A stretch of DNA of 8,974 nucleotides, from assembly GCA_003134675.1 (NCBI GenBank), contig PLBZ01000083.1, forward strand, positions 736 to 9,709, in the 5' to 3' direction. A model generated the notes under the pieces. The model saw nothing but the letters and a program-made list of their open reading frames with translations. It was not told the DNA's origin and searched no databases. The position numbers and the translations under genes are program-made. This document shows, in pieces, positions 1 through 8,364 of the stretch (its first letter is position 1; every line of letters starts with the position of its first letter). Origin of the DNA: Solirubrobacterales bacterium (lineage in GTDB: Bacteria; Actinomycetota; Thermoleophilia; Solirubrobacterales; Solirubrobacteraceae).

Positions 1-512
1 GCCACGCCGACGCGCTGGCGCTGGCCGCCGGAGAACTCGTGCGGATAGCGGTTGTAGTGCTCCGGGTTCAACCCCACCGTGTCCAGCAGCTCCCTCACCC
101 TCTGGGAGCGCTCCGCCCGGTCGCGGTGCAGGCCATGGATCGCAAACGGCTCGCCCACGATCGAGCCAACCGTCTTACGCGGGTTCAACGAGGAATATGG
201 ATCCTGGAAGATCATCTGCATCTCGCGTCTGATCGCCTTCAGCTCGGCGCCCTTGGAGTGGGTGATGTCCCGCCCGTCGAAATGCACCGACCCCGAGGTT
301 GGCTCGAGCAGCCGCATCGCAAGCCGCGCCGTCGTGCTCTTCCCACAGCCCGTCTCGCCGACGATCCCCAACGTCTCGCCGCGCATCACCTGCAAGCTCA
401 CGCCGTCCACCGCCCTCACCGCCCCGATCTTCCGCTTCCACACGATTCCCCTGGAGATCGGGAAGTGCTTCACCAGATCGCGCACCTCCATCAATGGCTC
501 CACCGTGCTCAC
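1..512 (-). CDS. oppF: Oligopeptide/dipeptide ABC transporter ATP-binding protein, OppF/DppF type (C-terminal part lies outside the window)
   Basis: This is the second ATPase of the importer. Only the first 170 codons are present; the gene continues past position 1. The reading starts [20 protein letters not shown]. It shows Walker A GETGCGKS (residues 52-59), a Q-loop [13 protein letters not shown] (about 100-112) and the ABC signature FSGGQRQR (160-167). An insert with W-K-R-K before the Walker A region and the phrase [10 protein letters not shown] are typical of OppF/DppF rather than OppD. Walker B, H-loop and the C-terminal oligopeptide domain would lie to the left. The GTG start overlaps the oppD stop in a GTGA arrangement, with GGGAG eight bases upstream (521-525), which supports this start and translational coupling. 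An in-frame ATG at codon 8 is a less likely start. It should pair with OppD to energise the OppB/OppC channel at the inner face of the membrane. Confidence 0.93.
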   Translation of the reverse strand, partial: MSTVEPLMEVRDLVKHFPISRGIVWKRKIGAVRAVDGVSLQVMRGETLGIVGETGCGKSTTARLAMRLLEPTSGSVHFDGRDITHSKGAELKAIRREMQMIFQDPYSSLNPRKTVGSIVGEPFAIHGLHRDRAERSQRVRELLDTVGLNPEHYNRYPHEFSGGQRQRVGV

Positions 513-1525
513 GATGACTTCTCCCACAATCCTCGGCGCACCTTCGGTTCCAGCAGGCATGCAACCTTGTGGGCCGGATCGGTCGGCAGTGGCCGCAGCT
601 CGGGATCGATACGCGCATGGTCGGGCTGGGCGTAGGCGCAGCGCGGGTGAAAATGACAGCCCGACGGCGGGTCGATCAGGCTTGGCGGGCTGCCCGGGAT
701 CGGCGCGAGCTGCTCCACGCGCGGACCATCCAACGTCGGGATCGACCGCAACAGCCCCCACGTGTAGGGGTGTTCGGGGCTTTTCAGGAGTGTCTCAGCG
801 GTCGCGGTCTCGACGATCCGCCCCGCGTACATCACGGCGATCTCGTCGGCCATCTCGGCGACGACGCCGATGTCGTGCGTGACGATCAAGATCGCCATCC
901 CCAATTCCGTGCGCAGCCGCTCCAGCAGCGCCAGTATCTGCGCCTGCACGGTCACGTCCAGCGCCGTCGTCGGCTCGTCCGCGATCAGCAGCTTCGGCTC
1001 GTTCGCGAGCGCCATCGCGATCATCGCGCGCTGGCGCATCCCCCCGGAGAACTCGTGCGGATAGTCGTCCACGCGCCTTCCCGGATCGGGGATCCCAACG
1101 AGCCCCAGCAGCTCGATCGTGCGCTCCCGGGCCTTTGCCTTCGATACGTCCTGGTGCGCACGCACCGCCTCCACGATCTGCGCGCCGACTCGATACAGCG
1201 GGTGCAGCGCCGAGGATGGGTCCTGGAAGATCATCGCGATCTCGTTGCCCCTGACCCCCCGCAACTCCCCCTCGGACAGGCTCAGCAGATCGCGTCCCTC
1301 GAACAGGATCCGGCCCTCGGCCTTGGCCCCTTGCGCGCGTGTTAGACCGAGCACGCTGAGTACCGCGACGGTCTTGCCCGACCCGGACTCGCCGACGATC
1401 CCGAGCGTGCGCCCGCGCCCCAGCCCATAAGAGATCCCATCGACCGCTTTCACCACCCCGTCTTCGGTCGGGAACTGGACATGCAGGTTCTCGACACGCA
1501 GCAGTGGCTCTCCGGCAGCGCTCAC
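509..1525 (-). CDS. oppD: Oligopeptide/dipeptide ABC transporter ATP-binding protein, OppD/DppD type
   Basis: This 338-residue ATPase is full length for the family. Walker A GESGSGKT is at 45-52, the Q-loop glutamine at 101 ([12 protein letters not shown]), the signature FSGGMRQR at 159-166, Walker B LLIADEPT at 179-186, the D-loop ALD at 188-190 and the switch histidine in THD at 217. From about 250 it has the C-terminal oligopeptide-transporter domain (HPYTWGLL, then [19 protein letters not shown]). Members of the family often carry four conserved cysteines there. Here C290, C296 and C323 are seen, but the third position, C296+7, is His303. The GTG start at 1525 overlaps the oppB stop (GTGA). 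The frame stays open further upstream, but that stretch lies inside oppB and is not coding. It is expected to hydrolyse ATP together with OppF to drive uptake. Confidence 0.95.
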   Translation of the reverse strand: MSAAGEPLLRVENLHVQFPTEDGVVKAVDGISYGLGRGRTLGIVGESGSGKTVAVLSVLGLTRAQGAKAEGRILFEGRDLLSLSEGELRGVRGNEIAMIFQDPSSALHPLYRVGAQIVEAVRAHQDVSKAKARERTIELLGLVGIPDPGRRVDDYPHEFSGGMRQRAMIAMALANEPKLLIADEPTTALDVTVQAQILALLERLRTELGMAILIVTHDIGVVAEMADEIAVMYAGRIVETATAETLLKSPEHPYTWGLLRSIPTLDGPRVEQLAPIPGSPPSLIDPPSGCHFHPRCAYAQPDHARIDPELRPLPTDPAHKVACLLEPKVRRGLWEKSS

Positions 1526-2484
1526 GAGTAACGCACCCTGGGATCGAGGTACGCATAGGCGATGTCCACGAGGATGTTCGCCACGACGATGAACAGCGCG
1601 CCCAGCAGCACCGTGCCCTGCACGATCGGGAAGTCCGAATGGGTGATCGCGTCGTAGTTCAGCCGCCCGATCCCGGGTATGTCGAACACGGTTTCGACCA
1701 GCACCGCGCTGCCGAGCAGCGTCGCGATATCGAGCGCGAGGATCGTCATAATCGGATTGATCGCGGCCCTCACCCCGTGACGCATCACCACGCGACGCTC
1801 GCTCAGGCCCTTCGCGCGAGCGGTCCTGATGTAGTCCTCGCCCATCGTCTCGGTCAGGCTCGAGCGCATCAGCCGCGCATAGATCGCGGCAGAGCCCGCG
1901 GCGAGCACCAGCCATGGCAAGAGCAGCGAGGTGAACCATTTCCACGGGTCGCTCGTCAATCCGACGTAGCTGCCGGCGCCGGGGAAGATCTTCACCTTGC
2001 CGATGTCGGCCGCAAAAAGGTACAACGCGATCAGCCCGAGCCAGTATTCCGGGGCCGAGACGAGCACGAGCGCGCTGCCCATGCTCGCGCGGTCAAGCAG
2101 CGAGCGCCGGCGCAGGGCGGAGACGATCCCGATCGGCAGCCCGATCCCCAGCCACACGATGCTCGCCCCCACCGCCAGCGACACCGTCGCACCCAGACGG
2201 TTGGCGATCAGGCTCCTCACGGGCGCCGAGCTGTAGTAGCTGAAGCCCAGGTTGAAGTGCAGGAAGACTTCCTTCATGTAGATCCAGAACTGCGCGAGCA
2301 GCGATTTGTCGAGGCCGAGGTTGTGGCGAATCTCGGCGATCACCTGAGGGCTCGCATTGCGACCGGCCCGCAACCGCGCCGGGTCGCCCGTCGGCAGGAT
2401 CCGGAACAGCACGAACGTCAGCGCGGTCACCGCGATCAGCAGCAGCACACCCCACAGGATGCGGCGGATGATGTACCGCGTCAC
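1522..2484 (-). CDS. oppB: Oligopeptide/dipeptide ABC transporter permease, OppB/DppB type
   Basis: This 320-residue inner-membrane permease begins MTRYIIRRILWGVLLLIAVT, the usual OppB/DppB opening, with the first membrane helix at about 10-28. Further hydrophobic segments lie at about 98-122, 137-158, 184-203, 245-268 and 289-311, giving six helices. The family phrase GDPARLRAG is at 33-41 and SAPEYWLG at 143-150. The EAA-type loop that docks on the ATPases, EDYIRTARAKGLSERRV, is at about 216-232, followed by NPI. The C-terminus ...[11 protein letters not shown] is typical. The start is GTG, ten bases after the binding-protein stop; no clear Shine-Dalgarno sequence is visible, so translation probably depends on upstream ribosomes. 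The stop overlaps the oppD start. It forms the channel with the OppC subunit encoded first in this operon. Confidence 0.95.
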   Translation of the reverse strand: MTRYIIRRILWGVLLLIAVTALTFVLFRILPTGDPARLRAGRNASPQVIAEIRHNLGLDKSLLAQFWIYMKEVFLHFNLGFSYYSSAPVRSLIANRLGATVSLAVGASIVWLGIGLPIGIVSALRRRSLLDRASMGSALVLVSAPEYWLGLIALYLFAADIGKVKIFPGAGSYVGLTSDPWKWFTSLLLPWLVLAAGSAAIYARLMRSSLTETMGEDYIRTARAKGLSERRVVMRHGVRAAINPIMTILALDIATLLGSAVLVETVFDIPGIGRLNYDAITHSDFPIVQGTVLLGALFIVVANILVDIAYAYLDPRVRYS

Positions 2485-2494
2485 GGGGCTCGAG

Positions 2495-4279
2495 CTACTT
2501 CAGCGAGGTGTAACTGTAGTCCCACTCGCCGCTGTCCCACAGGTCGCCGACGCCCGCGACGTTGCTGGACTCGATGTTCGGCTGCTTGTCCCAGTCGAAC
2601 GGAATCGCCACGGCCTGAGCTACCAGTTTGCGATCGATGCTCGCCCACGCCGCCGCCCGCGCCTGGGTGCCTACGATCGACTCGGCGGCGTCCATCGCCT
2701 TGTTGATTTCCGGGTTGTTCACCAGCCCCCAGTTGTTGTTGGCCGTCGAGACGATGTTCTTGCCGTTGAACGGCACGTCGAGCACCGCCTGGGGATCGCC
2801 GAAATCGGCGCCCCACGCGACGTTCGGGCAGACGTCGATCGCTTCGGCGGGCACCCCGCAGTACTTCGAGTACATGACCGAGGAATCGACGAGGTTGAAC
2901 TTCGTCTGAAAGCCGAGGTTCTTCAGCGTCTGGTTGACGATTTCAGCGTCTTCAGCGCTGGGGCTGCCGGTCGAGCCGACGACCTGCAGCGTCTTTGAAC
3001 CCGTGTACTTGCCGCTCGGATAGCCCGCGAGCTTCATGTACTTGGCGGCGAGGACTGCGTTGCCCTGGGGGTAGTCGTTGTAGTCCACCTGCGGACCCGC
3101 CAGGCCCCCCGCCGCTTCGAAGCCGGGGATTTCGGGGTAGATGAAATGGGTCATCACGTTCGTCACGAGCGCCCCACCACGCGCCTTGTTCAGAGCAGTG
3201 CGGTCGAGCGCCGCCCAGAACGCCTTGCGCACGTTGATGTCAGCGAACGGACCCTGCTTGTTGTCCACCGCGATGTAGTGGTCGCCGGCGCCCGGTGAGA
3301 TCTCCAGCTGGGAGCGGAACTTTTCATACGCGAGCTTGACGATCGACTGCGCGGGAGCTTCGTTCTGCACCATGCCCGACCCTTCCAGGACCTGCCGCCC
3401 GATCACCGTCGTGTCTCCACCGATCTTGACGTCGATCTGGTCCAGGTAGGCGGGCCTCGAGTCCGTGCTCGCGCTCCAGTTGGGGTTGCGCACGAGCGTC
3501 GCCGACTTGCCCGGCTGATAACCGATCCCGAGGACCTTGCCGGCGCCATCGGACTCGAGCATGTACGGGCCCGTGGCAACCTGATAGTTGCCGTATTCGG
3601 TCGGTTTCTTCGCATCGAGGGGCTTGGCGAACTCTTCCGGCACGGGCGCGCTCAGCGGCAGCACGAGCGCGTCGAGCACGATCTGGGCCCTTGGTTCGGT
3701 CAGGTGGAGGACGATCGTGTACCTGTCCGGCGTCGTAAGACCCGGAAACGGGCCGCCGGTCGCCTTGGAGGCGCCCACGAGCGAGCTGAAGTAGCTCAGG
3801 AAATACGGATTCGCGACGTTCGCGTTGGCGCCGCGCTCGATCGCGTAGGCGACGTCGGCCGAGGTCACTTCGCGATTGACCGGCGGGCTGAAGTGAACGC
3901 CGTGGCGAATCTGGATCGTGATCGTCTTGCCGTCAGCGGAGATCTGCCCAGGGCCCGAGGCCATGTCCGGGCTCGGAGCCGCAAACGTGTTCGGCTTATA
4001 TGAGTACAGCGGACGCTGAGTGGCATGGACGACCTCGTAGTCGATGTTGAAGTACGCCTGCCCTGGATCGATGTGTTCGAAGTCCGTTTGGTTGAGCACG
4101 GTCAGCGTGCCGCCATGCTTGCCGCCACTCTGAGCCTGGGTCTGCGGCGTCTGGATCCCCTTGGGAACCTTGATTGGGCTGGCGCCGGAAACCGAGCTAC
4201 CGCTGGAGCCGCATGCGGCGAGCCCGAGCGCGAGCGCTCCGGCGAGCGCGGCCGAGGCGAACATTCTGACCTGACTCAT
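2495..4279 (-). CDS. ABC transporter substrate-binding lipoprotein, family 5 (oligopeptide/dipeptide type)
   Basis: This is a 594-residue solute receptor of the SBP_bac_5 family. It opens with a lipoprotein signal peptide: MSQVRM, a hydrophobic run to about 20, and the lipobox LAAC with lipidated Cys23, followed by a Gly/Ser-rich linker (24-58). The mature fold starts at GGTLTVLNQTDFEHIDPGQAY (about 56-76). Family landmarks are DGKTITIQIRHGVHFS (116-131), TSADVAYAIERG (139-150), ATGPYMLE (235-242), DINVRKAFWAALDRTALN (347-364) and the C-terminal DWDKQPN. The chosen ATG has AGAGGAG eight bases upstream. An ATG at 4321, overlapping the oppC stop as ATGA, would add 14 residues with an acidic start that is poor for a signal peptide. 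The ligand cannot be told from sequence; oligopeptides are the family default, while nickel, sugars or opines are possible. Confidence 0.92.
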   Translation of the reverse strand: MSQVRMFASAALAGALALGLAACGSSGSSVSGASPIKVPKGIQTPQTQAQSGGKHGGTLTVLNQTDFEHIDPGQAYFNIDYEVVHATQRPLYSYKPNTFAAPSPDMASGPGQISADGKTITIQIRHGVHFSPPVNREVTSADVAYAIERGANANVANPYFLSYFSSLVGASKATGGPFPGLTTPDRYTIVLHLTEPRAQIVLDALVLPLSAPVPEEFAKPLDAKKPTEYGNYQVATGPYMLESDGAGKVLGIGYQPGKSATLVRNPNWSASTDSRPAYLDQIDVKIGGDTTVIGRQVLEGSGMVQNEAPAQSIVKLAYEKFRSQLEISPGAGDHYIAVDNKQGPFADINVRKAFWAALDRTALNKARGGALVTNVMTHFIYPEIPGFEAAGGLAGPQVDYNDYPQGNAVLAAKYMKLAGYPSGKYTGSKTLQVVGSTGSPSAEDAEIVNQTLKNLGFQTKFNLVDSSVMYSKYCGVPAEAIDVCPNVAWGADFGDPQAVLDVPFNGKNIVSTANNNWGLVNNPEINKAMDAAESIVGTQARAAAWASIDRKLVAQAVAIPFDWDKQPNIESSNVAGVGDLWDSGEWDYSYTSLK

Positions 4280-4287
4280 CACAGCGT

Positions 4288-4294
4288 CTCCTCT
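4288..4294 (-). promoter_or_regulatory. Shine-Dalgarno site of the substrate-binding protein gene
   Basis: The minus strand reads AGAGGAG here, with eight bases to the ATG at 4279. It lies in the 38-base gap after the oppC stop and is the main reason to prefer the 4279 start over the ATG at 4321. Confidence 0.75.
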
Positions 4295-4317
4295 TGTTTG
4301 TACTTGGGACTCAGGCG

Positions 4318-5286
4318 TCATCGCGCGGTCCTTGGATTGAGAGCATCCTGCAGCCCGTCGCCGAGCAGGTTGAAGGCCAGCACGGTCAACAGCAGCGCGA
4401 TGCCCGGGAAGGTCATGTACCACCAGGCGGTGTTGAAGATCGGGGTGGCGGCGGCGATCATCTGACCCCAGCTGGCCGTCGGTGGCCGGATGCCGACGCC
4501 GAGGAACGACAGGGCCGCCTCGAGCAGGATGTTCAGCGGGATCAACAGCGTCGAGTAGACGATGATCGGCGCAACGAGATTGGGCAGGATCTCTCTGAAC
4601 ATGATCCGCGCGTCCGAGGCGCCGAGCGCGCGCGCGGCCTGCACGAACTCGCGCTCGCGCAGGCTCAGCACGAGCCCCCGCACGATCCGCGCGACGTACG
4701 TCCAGTTGGCCAGCGCGATCAGGAAGATGATCACGCCCAGGCCGGGCTGGATCGTCCCCCCCACGCAGCCTCTCACGGCGCAGGCGGCGCCGATGCCGAG
4801 GCCGAGCAGCAGGATCGGGATCGACAGCACGACGTCGATCAGGCGCGAGAGCAGCGTATCCAGGAAGCCGCGGTAGAAACCGGCGAGCACCCCGACGATC
4901 ACGCCGATCAGCGTCGCGACGGCCGTGCCGAGGAGGCCCACCTCGAGCGAGACCCGCGTCCCGTAGATGACGCGCGAGGCCACGTCCTGGCCGAGCTGGT
5001 CGACGCCGAACGGATGCGCCAGGCTGGGGCCCAACGGGCTGCCGAACTGGTCGGTCAAGTTGGGATTCTGCACCGACGGCCCGGGCAGGCCCAGCAGCGC
5101 CACGATCAGCGGGGCCGCGAGCGCCACTGCGACCAGCAGCACGATGAAGGCAAGCGAGGCCAGCGCCACCCTGTCCTGGCGAAAGCGCCGCCAGAACAGC
5201 TGCAGGGGAGAGCGCGCCGCGATGCCCTGCCCAGCGACCGGGAAGTCCAAGCCGCCCGGAAGCAGCTCGGCAGCGCCGATGTTCAT
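4318..5286 (-). CDS. oppC: Oligopeptide/dipeptide ABC transporter permease, OppC/DppC type
   Basis: This 322-residue permease is the first gene of the importer operon. It has a cytoplasmic N-terminus with the family phrase SPLQLFWRRFRQDRVALASL (26-45) and a first helix at about 41-63. The OppC periplasmic hallmark HPFGVDQLGQDVASRVIYGT is at 91-110. Further helices lie at about 114-136, 150-168, 183-196, 238-260 and 291-309. The EAA loop, REREFVQAARALGASDARI, is at 210-228, followed by REILPN. The C-terminal GDGLQDALNPR is typical. Two cysteines (169 and 174) sit in a short Gly-rich segment between helices three and four. The ATG has GGGAGGA nine bases upstream. It pairs with OppB as the second half of the channel. 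Placing oppC ahead of the binding protein is not the common A-B-C-D-F order. Confidence 0.95.
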   Translation of the reverse strand: MNIGAAELLPGGLDFPVAGQGIAARSPLQLFWRRFRQDRVALASLAFIVLLVAVALAAPLIVALLGLPGPSVQNPNLTDQFGSPLGPSLAHPFGVDQLGQDVASRVIYGTRVSLEVGLLGTAVATLIGVIVGVLAGFYRGFLDTLLSRLIDVVLSIPILLLGLGIGAACAVRGCVGGTIQPGLGVIIFLIALANWTYVARIVRGLVLSLREREFVQAARALGASDARIMFREILPNLVAPIIVYSTLLIPLNILLEAALSFLGVGIRPPTASWGQMIAAATPIFNTAWWYMTFPGIALLLTVLAFNLLGDGLQDALNPRTAR

Positions 5287-5462
5287 CTCTTAGATTCCTC
5301 CCGATAAACGGAATCCCCTTGCAAATACATAAGAAACACCGGCTGTATCAGTTCGACACGCCCTTCTCGACGACCTGCCCCAGAACCTAAATACCCGCCT
5401 GATCGCTACGTGCTCCGTCCACCCTGTGGGACACGAGTGCTCAGAGCGCGATACTGAGACAG
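5287..5462. promoter_or_regulatory. Divergent intergenic region between oppC and rarA, expected to hold both promoters
   Basis: These 176 bases separate two genes that point away from each other, so promoters for both should lie here. The half near oppC (about 5300-5345) is clearly more AT-rich than its surroundings, including TTCTTATGTATTTGC on the minus strand, which could house a -10 element; I cannot pick a convincing pair of hexamers. For rarA, GATACT (5450-5455) ends seven bases before the ATG, with GGGACA at 5428-5433 sixteen bases before it. I see no strong operator-like palindrome and no terminator. The regional call rests mainly on gene orientation. Confidence 0.5.
5296..5302 (-). 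promoter_or_regulatory. Shine-Dalgarno site of oppC
   Basis: The minus strand reads GGGAGGA, nine bases before the ATG at 5286. This is the strongest ribosome binding site in the window. It fits the first gene of the operon, while the downstream genes mostly rely on overlap or short spacing. Confidence 0.8.
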
Positions 5463-6779
5463 ATGGACACGCTGTTCGAGCCCGATGCAGGCGGCAACCG
5501 GGAGCTGGGCGGAGTCCCGGCCGCGGACGATCGCCCGCTGGCCGCGCGCATGCGACCGGACAACCTCGCCGACTTCGTCGGTCAGACACACCTGCTCGGC
5601 AGCGACTCGGCGCTGCGCACGGCGATCGAGCAGGGCCACCCGCACTCGATGGTCCTCTACGGACCGCCCGGCACCGGCAAGACCACACTCGCGCGGATCC
5701 TCGCCGAGCATTCACAAGCGGTCTTCGAGGAGCTCAGCGCCGTGCAGGCGGGCCGCGCCGAGGTGCGCGCCGTGCTCGAGCGCGCCGCCCATCGCCGCGC
5801 CACGGGCGGGCCGCCTACCGTGTTCTTCCTCGACGAGATCCACCGCTTCAACAAGGCCCAGCAGGACGCCCTGCTGCCGGCGGTCGAGGAGGGCTTGGTC
5901 ACACTGATCGGCGCCACCACGGAGAACCCCGCGTTCGAGGTAAACGGGGCGTTGCTCTCGCGCATGCGCGTGTATGCACTACAGGCGCTCGAGGCCCAGG
6001 AGGTCGTGACGGTGCTCGAGCGCGCCGCGACAGGTGCCACGACGCCGATCGACGAGGACGCGATCGACTTCCTGGCCGCGCGCAGCGGAGGCGACGCGCG
6101 TACCGCGCTGAACGCGCTCGAGCTGGCGCTCGCCACGGCCGTCGAGCTCGGTGAGGACCGGATCACGATCGCGCGGGCCGAGGACGCCCTGCAGCGCCGA
6201 GCTGTGCTGTACGACAAAGGGGGAGATCGCCACTACGACTACATCTCCGCCTGGATCAAGGCCACTCGAGGCTCGGATCCCGATGCGTCGCTGTACTACC
6301 TGGCGGTGATGCTCGAGGGCGGCGAGGACCCGCGGTTCATCGTGCGGCGGATGGTGATCCTCGCCTCCGAGGACATCGGCAACGCCGATCCCGCGGCGCT
6401 CGGCGTGGCGATCGCGGCGGCTGGAGCGGTCGAGCACGTCGGCCTGCCCGAAGCGCGCTACGCGCTCGCGCAAACCGCGATCTACCTGGCGCTGGCGCCC
6501 AAGTCCAACGCCGCCGGGCGGGCGCTGAGCGCCGCTCAGCAACACGTGCGCGAGCACGGCGCCGCCCCCGTCCCGGGCTGGCTGCGCTCGGGACCAAGAC
6601 CAGGGCAAGATGAGAACCCGCCCACCCGCTATGACTACCCGCACGACCATCCCGGGCACGTCTCCCCGCAGGAGCTCCTGCCGGAGGGCGTCGTCGGCGC
6701 ACGCTTCTTTGCACCCGGCGAGGCAGAGGCGCAACTGGCACAGCGGCTGGAGCAGATTCGCAAGATGCGAGGGCGATAA
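5463..6779 (+). CDS. rarA: Replication-associated recombination protein A (RarA/MgsA), AAA+ ATPase
   Basis: This 438-residue protein is full length for the RarA/MgsA/WRNIP1 family. Members are clamp-loader-like AAA+ ATPases that act with SSB at stalled replication forks. The N-terminal phrase RPLAARMRPDNLADFVGQTHL is at 24-44. Walker A GPPGTGKT is at 67-74, Walker B VFFLDEIHRFNKAQQD at 120-135, sensor 1 GATTENP at 150-156, LLSRMRVY at 164-171 (a candidate arginine finger) and GDARTALNALE at 210-220 (sensor 2 region). The C-terminal tetramerisation part has the family block DKGGDRHYDYISAWIKATRG (251-270), SDPDASLYYLA (271-281) and ASEDIGNADP (301-310). All ATPase residues look intact. No clear Shine-Dalgarno precedes the ATG, and leaderless initiation is possible. 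The stop shares one base with the next start (TAATG), so the two genes are probably co-transcribed. Confidence 0.96.
   Translation: MDTLFEPDAGGNRELGGVPAADDRPLAARMRPDNLADFVGQTHLLGSDSALRTAIEQGHPHSMVLYGPPGTGKTTLARILAEHSQAVFEELSAVQAGRAEVRAVLERAAHRRATGGPPTVFFLDEIHRFNKAQQDALLPAVEEGLVTLIGATTENPAFEVNGALLSRMRVYALQALEAQEVVTVLERAATGATTPIDEDAIDFLAARSGGDARTALNALELALATAVELGEDRITIARAEDALQRRAVLYDKGGDRHYDYISAWIKATRGSDPDASLYYLAVMLEGGEDPRFIVRRMVILASEDIGNADPAALGVAIAAAGAVEHVGLPEARYALAQTAIYLALAPKSNAAGRALSAAQQHVREHGAAPVPGWLRSGPRPGQDENPPTRYDYPHDHPGHVSPQELLPEGVVGARFFAPGEAEAQLAQRLEQIRKMRGR
6769..6773 (+). promoter_or_regulatory. Probable Shine-Dalgarno site of the aldehyde dehydrogenase-like gene, inside the end of rarA
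   Basis: GAGGG lies five bases before the ATG at 6779, within the last codons of rarA. Together with the TAATG overlap it supports coupled translation of the two genes. The spacing is slightly short. Confidence 0.45.
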
Positions 6780-8350
6780 TGGCAATCGTGGAGGCGCACG
6801 ATCCGGCGACTGGAGAGCTGCTGGGGAGCGTCGAGGCAACGCCGCCCAAGCGGATCGACGAGGTGGTCGCGGCGGTCGGACAGGTACAGCCGCTGTGGGC
6901 GCTGCTGCGCCTGGCCGACCGCGCGCGGTACATGCGCAGGATGGCGCAGGCGATCATCGACGAATTCGACGAGCTCGTCGAGACGATCGGCCGCGAGCAG
7001 GGACGACCCCGCGCGGAGGTGGCGACGCTCGAGCTCTTGCCGGCGATCGACGCGCTGATCTGGATCGCCGACGATGGAGCCAAGGTGCTGGGCGGCCGGC
7101 GAGTTGGCATCCACCGCTCGATGTCGCTCGCCAGGCGCGCGCTCCTCGCATACGAGCCCTACGGCGTGATTGGCGTGATCGGCGCCGGCTCAGCGCCGTT
7201 CGCGCAGCCCCTCGGTCAGATCGCGGGGGCGCTGCTGGCCGGTAACGGCGTGGCGTTCAAGCCGGCCCGGCGGGCATGCTTGACCGCTGAGCGGATCGCG
7301 CGCGTGCTTGCGCGCGCTGGCCTGCCCGAGGGGTTGGTGGCGCTCGTGCACGGCGATGCGCAGGTCGGCATAGCACTGGCGAAGGCGCCGGTCGCGAAGG
7401 TCCTGTTCACCGGCTCGCCCACCGTCGGGCGAGCGGTGGCGCGGGCCTGCGTCTCGCGGGAGAAGGAGGTGACCGTCGAGCTGGGCGGCAAGGACGCGAT
7501 GCTCGTGCTCGCCGACTGCAATCTCGCCCGTGCGGCCGAAGGCGCGTTGTGGGCGGGATGCGCCGGCGCGGGCCAGGCGCGCGGGGCGATCGAGCGTGTG
7601 TACGTCGCCCGCGAGGTCTCTGAGCGATTCATCGAGCGGCTCCTGGGCGGCGCGAGGGCGCTCACCGTAGGCGACCCCAAAGAGCCGGGCACGCAGGTCG
7701 GCCCGCTCGCCTCCGAGCGGCGGCTGGAGCACGTGCGGGAGCTCGTCGAGGAGGCGGTGGCCCGTGGCGCGCGGCTTCACTGTGGCGGCCCCGTGTCTCC
7801 CCCGGGGTGCTCCGGGGCGTTTTACGCGCCGGCGGTGATCACCGGCGCGAGCAGCGATATGCGTCTGATGCGCGAGCCACTCGACGGACCGGTGCTGGCG
7901 GTCGTGACGGTCGACTCGGTGGAGGAGGCGATCGCGCTGGCCAACGAGGGCGACTACGGCCTCGGCGCGTCGGTGTGGAGCACCGACCGCTACCAGGGTG
8001 TTCGCGTCGCGCGGGAGCTGCACGCGGGCATGGTGTGGCTCAACGACCACCTGCCCAGCCCCGCCGTCTCCCGCGGTCCGTGGGGAGCGGCGGCGGGCGG
8101 CGGCCTCGGGCGGGTGCTCGGCGAGGCAGGCCTGCGCGCCTGCGCTCAGGAGAAGCTGATCGCCTGGAGCCAGCCGGGGATGCGCGGGCTGTGGTGGGGA
8201 CCGTATGACCAGGTGCTGACCGGCGGGGCGCGGGCGGTCGCGCAGCTGCGCTCGGCGCGCGACTCCGACCGTGAGCATGCCTGGCGCCACGGCGCGGTGG
8301 CGGTCGCTCGCGTGGGTGCGCGCGCGCTGGGCCGTGGGGTGCCACCGTAG
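6779..8350 (+). CDS. Aldehyde dehydrogenase superfamily protein lacking the catalytic cysteine (probable pseudoenzyme)
   Basis: This 523-residue protein has the complete NAD(P)-dependent aldehyde dehydrogenase fold: [11 protein letters not shown] at the N-terminus, [11 protein letters not shown] (125-135), [12 protein letters not shown] (152-163), [12 protein letters not shown] (210-221), [14 protein letters not shown] (231-244), [11 protein letters not shown] (305-315) and [12 protein letters not shown] (442-453). The active site is altered. The usual GQxC nucleophile motif reads GQAR, with Arg268 for Cys. The oxyanion Asn of the PWNF motif aligns with Ser138. The cofactor Glu after KPS aligns with Arg164. 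The Glu and Phe of EEIFGPV align with Pro367 and Asp369. The base Glu234 and Lys161 are kept. The frame is intact with normal codon use, so it is not a decaying gene. A 60-residue C-terminal tail containing [10 protein letters not shown] follows the core. It may bind cofactor, partner with another ALDH or act on a non-aldehyde ligand; the role is unknown. Confidence 0.9.
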   Translation: MAIVEAHDPATGELLGSVEATPPKRIDEVVAAVGQVQPLWALLRLADRARYMRRMAQAIIDEFDELVETIGREQGRPRAEVATLELLPAIDALIWIADDGAKVLGGRRVGIHRSMSLARRALLAYEPYGVIGVIGAGSAPFAQPLGQIAGALLAGNGVAFKPARRACLTAERIARVLARAGLPEGLVALVHGDAQVGIALAKAPVAKVLFTGSPTVGRAVARACVSREKEVTVELGGKDAMLVLADCNLARAAEGALWAGCAGAGQARGAIERVYVAREVSERFIERLLGGARALTVGDPKEPGTQVGPLASERRLEHVRELVEEAVARGARLHCGGPVSPPGCSGAFYAPAVITGASSDMRLMREPLDGPVLAVVTVDSVEEAIALANEGDYGLGASVWSTDRYQGVRVARELHAGMVWLNDHLPSPAVSRGPWGAAAGGGLGRVLGEAGLRACAQEKLIAWSQPGMRGLWWGPYDQVLTGGARAVAQLRSARDSDREHAWRHGAVAVARVGARALGRGVPP

Positions 8351-8364
8351 GGAGTCTTGTTGTT

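Noticed and set aside
39..882. Long open frames on the plus strand opposite oppF and oppD, and similar antisense frames elsewhere.
   Set aside because: They are low-complexity Arg/Pro/Ala-rich translations opposite clear genes, as expected at high GC; none shows a domain.
28..1064. An identical 21-bp segment at 28-48 and 1044-1064.
   Set aside because: It encodes the shared YPHEFSGG signature region of the two homologous ATPases, so it reflects protein homology rather than a repeat element.
1526..1945. Upstream in-frame extension of oppD.
   Set aside because: It overlaps oppB entirely, and the GTG at 1525 begins exactly at the family N-terminus with a GTGA overlap.
5440..5458. Inverted repeat CTCAG...CTGAG just ahead of rarA.
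   Set aside because: A 5-bp stem with a 9-base loop is too weak to call an operator or hairpin.
5959..5970. A 12-bp palindrome with the same GCATGC centre inside rarA.
   Set aside because: It is a single short site that encodes the conserved SRMRV segment and is expected by chance in GC-rich DNA.
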